Numbered from the stretch's first letter, positions 17,594-26,285 are shown. The stretch is 64,000 nucleotides of DNA from Burkholderiaceae bacterium (GCA_023266335.1 JAHFQJ010000002.1:1-64000), one strand, 5' to 3'. The notes: a model not told the origin generated them from the sequence alone. Program-made: numbers and translations.

Positions 17594-18950
17594 AACTAAT
17601 GGAACTAAAACTAACAGGCTTAATTTAAATGTAATTTCTTTTGATGCTTTTTTTGCTGTTATTTTATGCATTATTACTGGCTACAGCGGCATTATTTATG
17701 CGCAGCAAAATAATGCTGATAAATCACCTATGCAGGCAAGCGGTAAAATTGAACAAGTCATAAGTATTGATGCACATTTACTGGACATTTATAAATTAAT
17801 TGCAGCTAAAAAACATGAAGATGCATTAAGAAGAATCGATATTTTATTAAAGCAGTATCCTAATTTTTCAGTGGCTCTAGCCCTAAAATATGATTTATTA
17901 ACAATAATTAATCAAGGGAATAAAGATATAAATCAGCCTTTAATTCTAACACAGCAGGGTAAAATGAATATCGACTCTAAATCCGGAACAGGAAATAATA
18001 ATTATCTAATTAATCAAACTAGAGAAGATAGCATAAGACAAGAAGCCATGCTACGCATTAAATCTCTTTATGAAAGACCAGACCCTAGACTAATTCCGCG
18101 CGGATTATTAAATTTAGCCCCTAGACAAAAAACTGCTTTAATTGTCGATCCTGAAAAATCAAGAATATATTTATATGAAAATGTAAACGGAAGACCTAAA
18201 TTTTTATTTGATTATTATATTACTATTGGTAAAAAAGGTGTGGACAAAGAGCAGGAAGGCGATAATAAAACTCCTTTAGGTATTTATAATCTGGGAATGC
18301 CAATTCCTAAAAAAACTCTGCCTGATATGTATGGCTATGCCGCTATGCCACTAAATTTTCCTAATGATTGGGATAAGCGTAATAATATAACCGGAACTAA
18401 TATTTGGATACATGGAGTACCCAGCAATACCTACAGCAGACCGCCTCGTGCAAGTGAAGGATGTGTTGTGTTAACTAATCCAGATTTAGAAAGGTTATTT
18501 AAATTTACACAAATAAATACCACTCCGGTGATTATTAGTAAATCTACCGAATGGGTAGATTTAGAGCAATGGAAAAAAGAACGCCAAGAAGCCTTAGGCT
18601 TAGTCAAAAAATGGCAGGAAGCTTGGGATACATATGATTTTGAAAGTTATAAACAATTATATTCATTTAATTTATTCAAATCAGATAAGAAAAATTATGA
18701 ACAATGGCTGAAAAAATATTTCATTTTTTTTGACCAAAAGCAAATAAGATTACAAAACATGAGGCATTTAAGTATTTACCGTTATCCTGCCAATGAACCA
18801 ACTTTACTTATAACATTTGAACAAGATATGATGATACCGGATGTTATGAGCAAAGAAAAAGGCAAAATGAAGCAAAGCATCATGCAAAAACGTCAATATT
18901 GGCAATATGACGGCATAAAATGGGAAATAGTATACGAAAATGAATCTTGA
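17553..18950 (+). CDS. L,D-transpeptidase (YkuD) with C-terminal NTF2-like domain
   Basis: I chose the ATG at 17553 (465 aa), because a basic n-region and hydrophobic core ending in IIYAQQ then form a signal peptide; the frame itself is open further upstream inside fimV. A short helical, possibly TPR-like region (about 70-120) precedes the YkuD domain: TALIVDPEKSRIYLYE, TPLGIYNLGMP, and the active-site block with His287 and Cys304 (HGVPSNTYS ... ASEGCVVL). Such enzymes form 3-3 peptidoglycan crosslinks or attach proteins to peptidoglycan. The last ~110 residues resemble a SnoaL/NTF2 fold. The overlap with fimV suggests translational coupling. Confidence 0.86.
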   Translation: MKKNVNANAVLSVKTNGTKTNRLNLNVISFDAFFAVILCIITGYSGIIYAQQNNADKSPMQASGKIEQVISIDAHLLDIYKLIAAKKHEDALRRIDILLKQYPNFSVALALKYDLLTIINQGNKDINQPLILTQQGKMNIDSKSGTGNNNYLINQTREDSIRQEAMLRIKSLYERPDPRLIPRGLLNLAPRQKTALIVDPEKSRIYLYENVNGRPKFLFDYYITIGKKGVDKEQEGDNKTPLGIYNLGMPIPKKTLPDMYGYAAMPLNFPNDWDKRNNITGTNIWIHGVPSNTYSRPPRASEGCVVLTNPDLERLFKFTQINTTPVIISKSTEWVDLEQWKKERQEALGLVKKWQEAWDTYDFESYKQLYSFNLFKSDKKNYEQWLKKYFIFFDQKQIRLQNMRHLSIYRYPANEPTLLITFEQDMMIPDVMSKEKGKMKQSIMQKRQYWQYDGIKWEIVYENES

Positions 18951-18973
18951 GTTTAGCTTTTGCCATCTTACAA

Positions 18974-19276
18974 TTAATTATTTTTTACATCTAACTCTTG
19001 TAATTTTGCTCTACCGCCGCCTGATTGAATAAATGGTTTTAATTCTTGATCGCTAAAAAACTTCTCTACTTTGTCAACAGCCTTTTCACCATGACCAGCA
19101 GGTTCTCCATAATTTGGTATACCTTTATAACATATGCTGTGCTGCAAAGATCTATCCTTCCCCCCCCCCGTTACTGTAGCATAATAATTGTCCCCTATAC
19201 ATGGGGTAACTTCTTCCGGCTTTATTTTCCCGGCTAACACTGCAGCACCAACTATACAATTTGGATTCCATGACAT
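18974..19276 (-). CDS. Unrecognised 100-aa protein with a G10 tract
   Basis: I place the start at 19276 (MSWNPNCIVG) because AAGGAG lies 6 bp upstream; the frame is open further upstream without a site. The product is small and soluble-looking, with Gly-rich segments (VTGGGKDRS, QSGGGRAKL) and four Cys residues. I do not recognise a family. The ACG GGG GGG GGG codons make a run of ten G on the coding strand (plus-strand C at 19160-19169), exceptional in a genome this AT-rich. One-base slippage would frameshift residues after about 51. It is convergent with the L,D-transpeptidase and on the same strand as the DacA-like gene upstream, which ends 111 bp before the start. Confidence 0.68.
   Translation of the reverse strand: MSWNPNCIVGAAVLAGKIKPEEVTPCIGDNYYATVTGGGKDRSLQHSICYKGIPNYGEPAGHGEKAVDKVEKFFSDQELKPFIQSGGGRAKLQELDVKNN
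19160..19169 (-). repeat. Homopolymeric G10 tract inside a coding region
   Basis: Ten consecutive C on the plus strand read as G10 in the coding direction of the 100-aa gene. Tracts of this length are known slipped-strand mispairing hot spots (contingency loci) in several host-associated bacteria. A sequencing length error is the main alternative. Confidence 0.9.
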
Positions 19277-19387
19277 ACAAAACTCCTTAAATAAAATTAT
19301 AATATTATCTATATAATAGTAAACGATTTTTATGAAAATACATATAGGGTTTAATAATATAATAGCCAAAAAATATTTTTTATGACT

Positions 19388-20635
19388 TCAATAGAAAAAC
19401 ATTCTAATTCTATCAATCCAACGGCTGATAAAATTAGCTTCATGCACAGTTTCTAGCGCTATTACAGGAATTTTGTATATTTCTTTATCTTGATGTATCC
19501 ATTTTATACTTCCAAGTTCATTTCCTTCTTGGATCGGAGCATATATATATTTTGGTTTATCAATAACAGTGGATAAACGCGTACTTACAGCCGCTTTGGG
19601 CAAGGTTAAATATACAGTCTCTTTTACACCCAAATTAATTGTATCTTGTTTTCCCATCCACAGCTTATACTGACCTATTCTGGTATTTTCATCGTATATT
19701 TTAACCGTATCAAAGTCCGAAAATCCGTAATTTAACATTCTCAGGCTTTCTTGAGTTTCTTCGTCCATGTCATGAGAATCAATAATCACAGATATTATTC
19801 TGCGTTTCTGCTGCGTAATATTATCTTCAACACGTTCTTTACTTACTATAAAAGACGGTTTGCCTTTAAAATTACTATTTAAACTAATATCAATCATTTT
19901 ATCAATTAATAAAATATTATTAGTATTTGTATAAGTAATGGTATTATAAACAAATTGCTTTTGAGTAAATAAATCTCTGCTGTTTTTATGCGTGTTAATT
20001 AAAATTTGGATTAACCTTACTAAATCATAAGCAGTTGTATAATGATAAGGGCTTTCACTGCCTAAAATATTATCAAAGTGAGTATTAGACAAACCCAATC
20101 TTTTAGCTTCTTGATTCATACCATGGATTACATTTCCATCTTGAGATAGTAAATAATTCAATACTAAAGACGCATCTTTGCTGTTATTGATAAGGCTGGA
20201 TAATACAACATCTTTAACTAGAAGTTCTTTTTTAAGATTTAAAATATGCTTATTATTAACATGTTTCTCAATTTGTCTTTGTAAATCTTTTGGAATGTTA
20301 ATTTTATCAGTTAACTTAAGTTTACTGGCGTGTATATTATTAAATAACATATAGATTAGCATTAACCTAGTAAAATCAGCAATTGGAATACGTTCATGAA
20401 TTTTATCACCATCAATAATCTGCCCTGATACTGCATCATAAATAATCCAGCTTCCAGCTTTTACTTGGAGCTGATTTATACTTATGCCGGCAGCATTAAA
20501 TTTAGCATTTACACTTTGCGGCTCATATGCATAAATAGAGCTGGAAAATAAGCACAAAGTAAGAATAGAACTGGTTAAATAAAATGAAATTTTATGTATT
20601 TTATGCTTGAGTTGATAGATAAAGTTGATTAACAT
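19388..20635 (-). CDS. DacA/PBP5-like protein with all catalytic motifs lost (pseudoenzyme)
   Basis: A 415-aa protein with a signal peptide (about 16-36), a peptidase S11 domain, a PBP5_C beta domain and an amphipathic C-terminus (FISRWIDRIRMFFY) like that anchoring DacA to the membrane. Co-linear alignment from memory with E. coli DacA is good, including GLSNTHFDNILG and YLTLPKA. However, the SxxK motif (PASLTK in DacA) reads IADFTR: the Ser position is Asp87 and the Lys is Arg90. The SGN motif reads NSK (151-153), and no KTG is found where expected. The frame is intact. It is unlikely to have D-Ala-D-Ala carboxypeptidase activity and may be a structural or penicillin-non-binding paralogue. 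Confidence 0.82.
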   Translation of the reverse strand: MLINFIYQLKHKIHKISFYLTSSILTLCLFSSSIYAYEPQSVNAKFNAAGISINQLQVKAGSWIIYDAVSGQIIDGDKIHERIPIADFTRLMLIYMLFNNIHASKLKLTDKINIPKDLQRQIEKHVNNKHILNLKKELLVKDVVLSSLINNSKDASLVLNYLLSQDGNVIHGMNQEAKRLGLSNTHFDNILGSESPYHYTTAYDLVRLIQILINTHKNSRDLFTQKQFVYNTITYTNTNNILLIDKMIDISLNSNFKGKPSFIVSKERVEDNITQQKRRIISVIIDSHDMDEETQESLRMLNYGFSDFDTVKIYDENTRIGQYKLWMGKQDTINLGVKETVYLTLPKAAVSTRLSTVIDKPKYIYAPIQEGNELGSIKWIHQDKEIYKIPVIALETVHEANFISRWIDRIRMFFY

Positions 20636-20650
20636 ATGATATATATAAAT

Positions 20651-21319
20651 TTATTCCCAATTATAAAGCAGGCTTTGCTTAACTAGTTGCCTTAAAATTA
20701 AAAGTTTACCATGAAAAAAATGTCCGGCATCCGGCACAACTGTAACAGGCAGTTCATACTTTTTCGCCCATTCCATTGCATAAGATAGCGGAATAACATC
20801 GTCATTATCACCATGCACAATTAAACTATCCTGCGGCACTTCAGGTACATCCCATTTGCCGGCAGCCGTGCCTATCATTAACATTCTTTTAGGCTTAACT
20901 GGCAGCTGATTATACAATCTAGCTGCAACAAAACTTCCAAAAGAAAATCCGCCCAACACTACATCGCATTCCTTATCAATTAAATAATTTTTATTTTCTA
21001 ATTCATCAATTAAATTTGATTTCATATAATTTAATACTTGATGGGCATCTTCAGTTTCACCAATACCATTATCATGCTCTCCTTCACTAGCTCCAACTCC
21101 TCTAAAATTAAAACCAGCTGCCACATAACCTAAATCATTTACACAACGTATCAATGTTTGAACAATCTTATTATCCATAGTTCCGCCAAATAAAGGATGA
21201 GGGTGCAGAATTAATGCAATCCCCGCTAATTTATTATTAATTAAAGAGTTAGGCAGGTACAGATTGCATTGTATATTGCCGGCACTGCCGTTTAAGCTAA
21301 ATGGAGTAATAATATGCAT
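20651..21319 (-). CDS. Alpha/beta hydrolase
   Basis: A 222-aa soluble alpha/beta hydrolase. The oxyanion strand segment LHPHPLFGGTMDN is typical of a conserved proteobacterial group (COG2945-like). The nucleophile elbow GFSFGS contains Ser126, IVHGDNDDVIP supplies the Asp and PDAGHFFHGKL the His. The substrate is unknown. It lies 15 bp upstream of the DacA-like gene on the same strand, so both are probably one transcript. Confidence 0.85.
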   Translation of the reverse strand: MHIITPFSLNGSAGNIQCNLYLPNSLINNKLAGIALILHPHPLFGGTMDNKIVQTLIRCVNDLGYVAAGFNFRGVGASEGEHDNGIGETEDAHQVLNYMKSNLIDELENKNYLIDKECDVVLGGFSFGSFVAARLYNQLPVKPKRMLMIGTAAGKWDVPEVPQDSLIVHGDNDDVIPLSYAMEWAKKYELPVTVVPDAGHFFHGKLLILRQLVKQSLLYNWE

Positions 21320-21614
21320 AAATGAATATTTTATTTTCTATGGAATATTTTAACTGGTTTACGCATATTTTTCAAACTTAAAAAATTAGAGGCTTTCATT
21401 CTAAAACTATGATAAAATGCCTAGTGTTATATCAATCAAAAATGCATAATTAAGGTAAAAATTATAATGAGTAACAACAACTCATAAGTAAATTCAAGCA
21501 TAATGATGATATAAGAGTAAGATAATCTAATCTCTATTCATTGAACTATATTAAATTAGATAAATCCAAATTGTTTGGAAATATTAAAAATATAATACAG
21601 TAAAGGAAAATTAT

Positions 21615-22469
21615 ATGCATGCATTAATGAATATAAATGCCGGCAGTATAGAAAAATATATTCAAAGTGTAAACAGTATGCCGATATTAAGCTTTGAAGA
21701 AGAGCAAAAACTTACTAAATCTTGGCATATAGAACAAGATACGAATTCTGCAAAAATGCTGGTAATGTCTCATTTACGTGTTGTAGTCAGTATTGCAAGA
21801 CAATATTTTGGTTACGGCATTGCACATGCTGATTTAATTCAAGAAGGTAATATTGGATTAATGAAAGCAGTACGGAAGTTTGACCCCAGTTTTAATGTAA
21901 GATTAGTTACATACGCTACTCACTGGATTAAAGCAGAAATTCATGATTATATTTTGAAAAATTGGCGCATGGTAAAAATAGCGACAACTAAAGCACAGCG
22001 TAAGCTATTTTTTAAATTACGTTCTTTACTGCCTAAAGATACTGCACTAAATTTAGAACACATAGATAAAATTGCGAAGCGTCTTGATGTAAAACATCAT
22101 GAAGTTATAGAAATGCAGGCTAGACTTATACAATCTGATACTAGTTTAGATGAAAAGCATCTTCACGAAGACGGCGAAAATAGTTTAATAAATACATTAA
22201 GCGATGAGCGCGATGAGCCTTGCCAAGCCTTAATTACTCAGCAGCAGAATCAGCAATATGAAAAGATACATAAAGCTTTAGAAAATTTAAAGAATAAAGA
22301 CGAACGTATGCATGATATTATTCATAAAAGATGGCTAAATCTAAATGAAAAAAAGCTGCCGTTTAAGTATTTTGCGGATAAATGGAAAATCTCTATTGAA
22401 AGAGTAAGCCAGCTTGAAAAAATAGCAATTAAATATATCAAAGAACAAGTTTATAAATTATCTAACTAA
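21615..22469 (+). CDS. rpoH: RNA polymerase heat-shock sigma factor RpoH (sigma-32)
   Basis: A 284-aa group 3 sigma factor. Region 2 reads DLIQEGNIGLMKAVRKFDP and VTYATHWIKAEIHDYILKNWRMVKIATTKAQRKLFFKLR; the QRKLFFKLR stretch is the RpoH box that distinguishes it from RpoD/RpoS. Region 4 ends in a helix-turn-helix (FKYFADKWKISIERVSQLE). It directs transcription of chaperone and protease genes after heat stress. AAAGGAAAATT precedes the ATG. tolB begins 10 bp downstream, so these two appear to form an operon, unlike the usual ftsEX-rpoH and tolQRAB-pal contexts. Confidence 0.95.
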   Translation: MHALMNINAGSIEKYIQSVNSMPILSFEEEQKLTKSWHIEQDTNSAKMLVMSHLRVVVSIARQYFGYGIAHADLIQEGNIGLMKAVRKFDPSFNVRLVTYATHWIKAEIHDYILKNWRMVKIATTKAQRKLFFKLRSLLPKDTALNLEHIDKIAKRLDVKHHEVIEMQARLIQSDTSLDEKHLHEDGENSLINTLSDERDEPCQALITQQQNQQYEKIHKALENLKNKDERMHDIIHKRWLNLNEKKLPFKYFADKWKISIERVSQLEKIAIKYIKEQVYKLSN

Positions 22470-22479
22470 AAAAATAACC

Positions 22480-23745
22480 ATGACAAATAAGCTAAATTTT
22501 ATTTTATTTTACAAATGTATATTGTTAATAGCATTTTTTAATTTTTATAATGCAAATGCACAAAATTTACCTAATCCGTCCAAATCTAATAATGATGCTT
22601 TTACTGTAGATATTAATTGGCAGAATAACCAAAGAATACCAATTGATGTGTTTGGTTTAGACGGAAATTTACTACAAATATTAAATAATGATTTTGCACG
22701 CAGCGGTAAGCTTTCTCTTCAAAAGAATAACACACCTAATAATAGTGCTAAAGGTGAATATACACTTAATAATCAAGTAAAAAGAAATGGGGATATATAT
22801 TACATTACTTCTACCTTATCAAAATCCGGTAATCATCTTGGTGCAATACAGCTAAATTCTAACAGCGAGGCTGGTCTTGCCCATAGAATATCTGACTTTG
22901 TATATGAGCTTATATTTAAAAAACGAGGAGTATTCTCAACTAGATTATCATATGTGGTTGAGAAAAATCATAATTTTTTACTCATGATTTCAGATTCTGA
23001 CGGCAGCAACTCAAATATAGCACTGCAAAGCAAAGAGCCTATTATATCAATTGCATGGTCTCCAAGCGGTCGGGAAGTTGCTTATGTTTCGTTTGAAGAT
23101 AGAAAACCTGTAGTTTATATTCATCATCTTGCAACTGGAAAACGTAGGGTCATCTCAAATTATGCTGGGAATAACAGTGCTCCAGCTTGGTCTCCAAACG
23201 GAAAGCAATTAGCCCTTGCATTGTCTATAAGCGGAAACACACAAATTTATAAAATAAATACAGATGGAACTAATTTAGTAAGATTAACTTCTTCTAAAGA
23301 TGGAATAATTGATACAGAGCCTCAATTTAGCCCAGATGCTCAATCGATTTATTTTACAAGCGATAGAGGCGGAGAACCGCAAATTTACAAAATGTCAAAA
23401 GATGGTGAAAACGAAGAGTCTGCTAAAAGAATTACATTTAAAGGCATACACAATACATCGCCAAGAATTTCTCCGGATGGTCAGAATTTAGCTTATATTA
23501 ATAAAGGAAACGGGTTTAAGCTGCATGTGCAAAATTTAAATAACAGTAGTGTTTACAGCATTTCTGATACTTCAGCAGATGAAAGTCCAAGTTTTGCTGC
23601 AAATGGAGATTATATAATTTATGCTTCTAAAGTTAATGGTAAGCATAGTTTAGTTGCCAGCCCTGTTGAAGGTGGCGGTTCCTATGTATTATCGTTACCC
23701 TATGCAAAAATTAAACAGCCTACTTGGGGTCCATTTATGCAGTAA
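22480..23745 (+). CDS. tolB: Tol-Pal system periplasmic protein TolB
   Basis: A 421-aa protein with a signal peptide (cleaved near NANAQ, about residue 27), an N-terminal TolB domain (FAVDINWQNN-like start, RISDFVYELIFKKRGVFSTRLSYV) and a C-terminal six-bladed propeller with repeated SPSGREVAYVS, SPNGKQLALALS, SPDAQSIYFTSDRGG and SPDGQNLAYI blades. TolB interacts with Pal and TolA in outer-membrane constriction at division. The rest of the tol-pal set is not in the window. It follows rpoH at 10 bp. Confidence 0.94.
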   Translation: MTNKLNFILFYKCILLIAFFNFYNANAQNLPNPSKSNNDAFTVDINWQNNQRIPIDVFGLDGNLLQILNNDFARSGKLSLQKNNTPNNSAKGEYTLNNQVKRNGDIYYITSTLSKSGNHLGAIQLNSNSEAGLAHRISDFVYELIFKKRGVFSTRLSYVVEKNHNFLLMISDSDGSNSNIALQSKEPIISIAWSPSGREVAYVSFEDRKPVVYIHHLATGKRRVISNYAGNNSAPAWSPNGKQLALALSISGNTQIYKINTDGTNLVRLTSSKDGIIDTEPQFSPDAQSIYFTSDRGGEPQIYKMSKDGENEESAKRITFKGIHNTSPRISPDGQNLAYINKGNGFKLHVQNLNNSSVYSISDTSADESPSFAANGDYIIYASKVNGKHSLVASPVEGGGSYVLSLPYAKIKQPTWGPFMQ

Positions 23746-23823
23746 TGAGGCTTTACATAATCACTCATATAAGAACAGATAAAATAAAGTTGCGGATAAA
23801 TCTGCAATAGAGTATAATCGTCT

Positions 23824-23947
23824 TGTATTCATCATACTTGAATTTATGTCTGCACTGTTGTTGAAATTATTCATAGCCGTACTTTGTATGTAGGTCTGTG
23901 TTCATTAGTTTTGGCTTGCACTTTGCCATAGATTGAGATGGGATAAG
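23824..23947 (-). repeat. Family B inverted-repeat element
   Basis: One end reads TGTATTCATCATACTTGAAT and the other GATTGAGATGGGATAAG, i.e. the reverse complement of the TCTCAATT / AAATTCAAGTGTGATGA ends of family B. Its interior aligns with the copy at 3257-3476. It occupies about half of the tolB-rimP gap. Confidence 0.6.
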
Positions 23948-23968
23948 TTCTAAATACTGACAGCAGCA

Positions 23969-23990
23969 GGCGAATTATTTCGCCTTTTTT
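23969..23990 (+). terminator. Intrinsic terminator just upstream of rimP
   Basis: GGCGAA (23969-23974), a 4-base loop and TTCGCC (23979-23984) form a 6-bp stem followed by six T and a further T-rich stretch. It ends only 17 bp before the rimP ATG, too close to fit a promoter in between, so rimP must be transcribed through it. It could end the rpoH-tolB transcript or serve as a leader attenuator for rimP-nusA-infB. Confidence 0.8.
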
Positions 23991-24007
23991 ATTTTTTATA
24001 GGTTATT

Positions 24008-24532
24008 ATGCAGGATAGAATTAAAATTATTGAACAAACTGTTGTTGGTTTGGGTTATGATTTGGTGGACATTGAAAATACTCAGCAAGTATTAAGAATA
24101 TACATTGATACTATTTCTTCAGATAAGAATATTAGTATAGATGACTGTGTAAAAGTAAGTAATCAGTTAACACGGATTTTTGAAGTTGAAAGTGTCGATT
24201 ATGACAGATTAGAAGTCTCAACTCCAGGCATAGATAGACCTTTGAAAACTTATGCACATTATCTAAAATTTATTGGTCATGAGGCAGTTGTTACATTTAA
24301 ACAGCCATTAGGAAATAAGAAAAAATACGCTGGCGTAATAATAGAGCCTAAAAATGAAAACACTTTATGTTTAGAAGTAGAAAATAAAAAAGAAATATTT
24401 GTAATAGATTTTACTATTAATGAAGTAGACAAAGCAAAATTATCCTTAGAAGCATATTTTCCAAAATCTAGTAAAGCTAAAACGGATAGAACAGAAAGCA
24501 AGCCTAAAAAGAAAAATGATGGAGATATTTAA
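24008..24532 (+). CDS. rimP: Ribosome maturation factor RimP
   Basis: A 174-aa protein required for 30S subunit maturation, with the two-domain RimP layout: N-terminal GYDLVDIENTQQVLRIYID, the DDCVKVSNQLTRIFEVE segment and STPGIDRPLKTYAHYLKFIG, then an SH3-like C-terminal domain and a Lys-rich tail. It heads the conserved rimP-nusA-infB order. The gap to nusA is unusually long (265 bp) because of an inserted family A element. Confidence 0.95.
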   Translation: MQDRIKIIEQTVVGLGYDLVDIENTQQVLRIYIDTISSDKNISIDDCVKVSNQLTRIFEVESVDYDRLEVSTPGIDRPLKTYAHYLKFIGHEAVVTFKQPLGNKKKYAGVIIEPKNENTLCLEVENKKEIFVIDFTINEVDKAKLSLEAYFPKSSKAKTDRTESKPKKKNDGDI

Positions 24533-24581
24533 TATACAAGTACAGCTGGGGAAATTTTAACGGCAGCACAAGCAGAACGAA

Positions 24582-24740
24582 TATATCTAATCTTAGTTTA
24601 TTTTGCGACAAGATGGCGGTAGGAATAAATTATGACGATTTGTGTACATATTAGTACATTGAGGGCGGAGTGGCGAGCCTGAGAGCAATAATTTTGACGA
24701 TAATAAAACGAAGTTTGCAGATTGAAATATGGTTAGTATA
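24582..24740 (+). repeat. Family A inverted-repeat element, long form, inside the nusA operon
   Basis: This 159-bp copy begins TATATCTAATCTTAGTTTAT and ends TGGTTAGTATA. It shares with the copy at 31357-31513 both ends, the GGCGGTA-GAATAAA-T-TGACGA block and the GAGCCTG/CAATAATTTTGACG block. An internal TGTAC-ATATTA-GTACA hairpin is visible. It lies between rimP and nusA and would be part of the operon transcript. Confidence 0.78.
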
Positions 24741-24797
24741 GTAATAAATACGGCGGCTTTTAAAGCATGATAGTTATTAAAGCAAAGGGTATGAAAC

Positions 24798-26285
24798 ATG
24801 AGTAATAAAGAAGTATTAATTTTAGTTGATGTATTAGCTAGAGAAAAAAACGTTGACAAAAATATTGTATTCGCTGCTTTAGAATTAGCTTTAGCATCTG
24901 CAACTAAAAAAAGGCATCACAAACAATTTAATGAAGATTTAGATGTTCGCATAGAAATGGATAGACAAACAGGGGAATATACCAGTTACCGTAGATGGCT
25001 GGTTGTGCCGAATGAACAAGGCTTGCAGGTTCCTGATAAAGAAATTTTATTATTTGAAGCACAAGAAGATTTACCTGAAATAGAAGTCAATGATTTTTTA
25101 GAAGAAGAAATAGAGTCGATTGAATTTGGACGTATTGGAGCTCAAGCTGCCAAGCAAGTTATTTTGCAAAAAATTAGAGAAGCAGAGAGAGAACAAGTAA
25201 TTAATGATTTCCTTGAACGCGATGATAAAATTGCTATGGGAGTTGTTAAACGTGCAGATAGGTTTGGCTTGATTATTGAAAGCGGTAAGGTTGAGCTTTT
25301 GCTTAGGCGCGAAAATATGATACCAAAAGAAAATATTCGTGCGGGGGATAGGGTAAGAGGCTATATTATAAAAGTAGATAAAGAAGCAAGAGGACCACAT
25401 ATTGAAATTTCACGTACATCACCGGAATTTTTGATTAAATTATTTGAAAATGAAGTACCGGAAATTCAGCAAGGCTTGTTACAAATTGTTTCAGCTGTTA
25501 GAGATCCTGGTTTAAGAGCAAAAATTTCTGTTAGAGCAATTGATAAAAAAATTGACCCTATAGGAACTTGTGTTGGTATGAGAGGTTCAAGAGTAACATC
25601 AGTCCGCAGTGAAATTTGTAATGAAGCAGTAGATATTGTAGTATGGGCAGATGAACCAGCACAATATGTAATCAATTCTTTATCGCCCGCTCAAGTAAAA
25701 TCAATTTTGGTAGATGAAGAAACTCAAACAATAGAAGTAGTAGTTGATGAACAAGAGCTTGCAATTGCAATTGGAAGAAATGGACAAAATGTTAAATTAG
25801 CCAGCGAATTAACCGGATGGAAAATTGACATACTAACTTCTGAAGAATCTGAACAAAAACAACAAATTGAGCTAGAAAAAGTGTATAATCTGTTTAAAAG
25901 TAATCTTAAGGTAGATGATGAAGTAGTCTCTCTATTACTAGATAATGGATTTAATAGCTTAGAAGAGATTGCTTATGTTCCTATCAGCGAATTGCATGAA
26001 ATAGGTTTAAGTGATGATGATTTGCAGATTGTACGCAGTAGGGCAAGAGAGGCATTACTTACAATAGAACTCGTAGCTGAAGAAAATATAGATAATACAA
26101 ATGTTGAGCTTAGAAATATTGATGGAATAACACCAGATATTTTATCGACTTTAGCGTCGCAAAACATCAATTCTTTGGATGATTTGGCGGAGTTATCAAC
26201 AGATGAATTAATCGAATATGTTGATATAAATGAAGAACAGGCAAAAGCATTAATATTAAAAGCCAGAGAACATTGGTTTAATTAA
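24798..26285 (+). CDS. nusA: Transcription termination/antitermination factor NusA
   Basis: A 495-aa protein with the full proteobacterial domain order: N-terminal RNAP-binding domain (1-~130), S1 domain (IAMGVVKRADRFGLIIESGKVELLLR, about 135-200), two KH domains (RVSPEFLIKLFENEVPE-like start; CVGMRGSRV; IAIGRNGQNVKLASELTGW), and two C-terminal acidic repeats (about 370-420 and 440-490). It binds RNA polymerase and modulates pausing, termination and antitermination. infB follows after 46 bp. Confidence 0.96.
   Translation: MSNKEVLILVDVLAREKNVDKNIVFAALELALASATKKRHHKQFNEDLDVRIEMDRQTGEYTSYRRWLVVPNEQGLQVPDKEILLFEAQEDLPEIEVNDFLEEEIESIEFGRIGAQAAKQVILQKIREAEREQVINDFLERDDKIAMGVVKRADRFGLIIESGKVELLLRRENMIPKENIRAGDRVRGYIIKVDKEARGPHIEISRTSPEFLIKLFENEVPEIQQGLLQIVSAVRDPGLRAKISVRAIDKKIDPIGTCVGMRGSRVTSVRSEICNEAVDIVVWADEPAQYVINSLSPAQVKSILVDEETQTIEVVVDEQELAIAIGRNGQNVKLASELTGWKIDILTSEESEQKQQIELEKVYNLFKSNLKVDDEVVSLLLDNGFNSLEEIAYVPISELHEIGLSDDDLQIVRSRAREALLTIELVAEENIDNTNVELRNIDGITPDILSTLASQNINSLDDLAELSTDELIEYVDINEEQAKALILKAREHWFN

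Noticed and set aside
21470-21505. Possible family B end upstream of rpoH (AAATTCAAGCATAATGATG)
   Set aside because: The match is short and no partner end was found, so it is not better than chance in AT-rich sequence.
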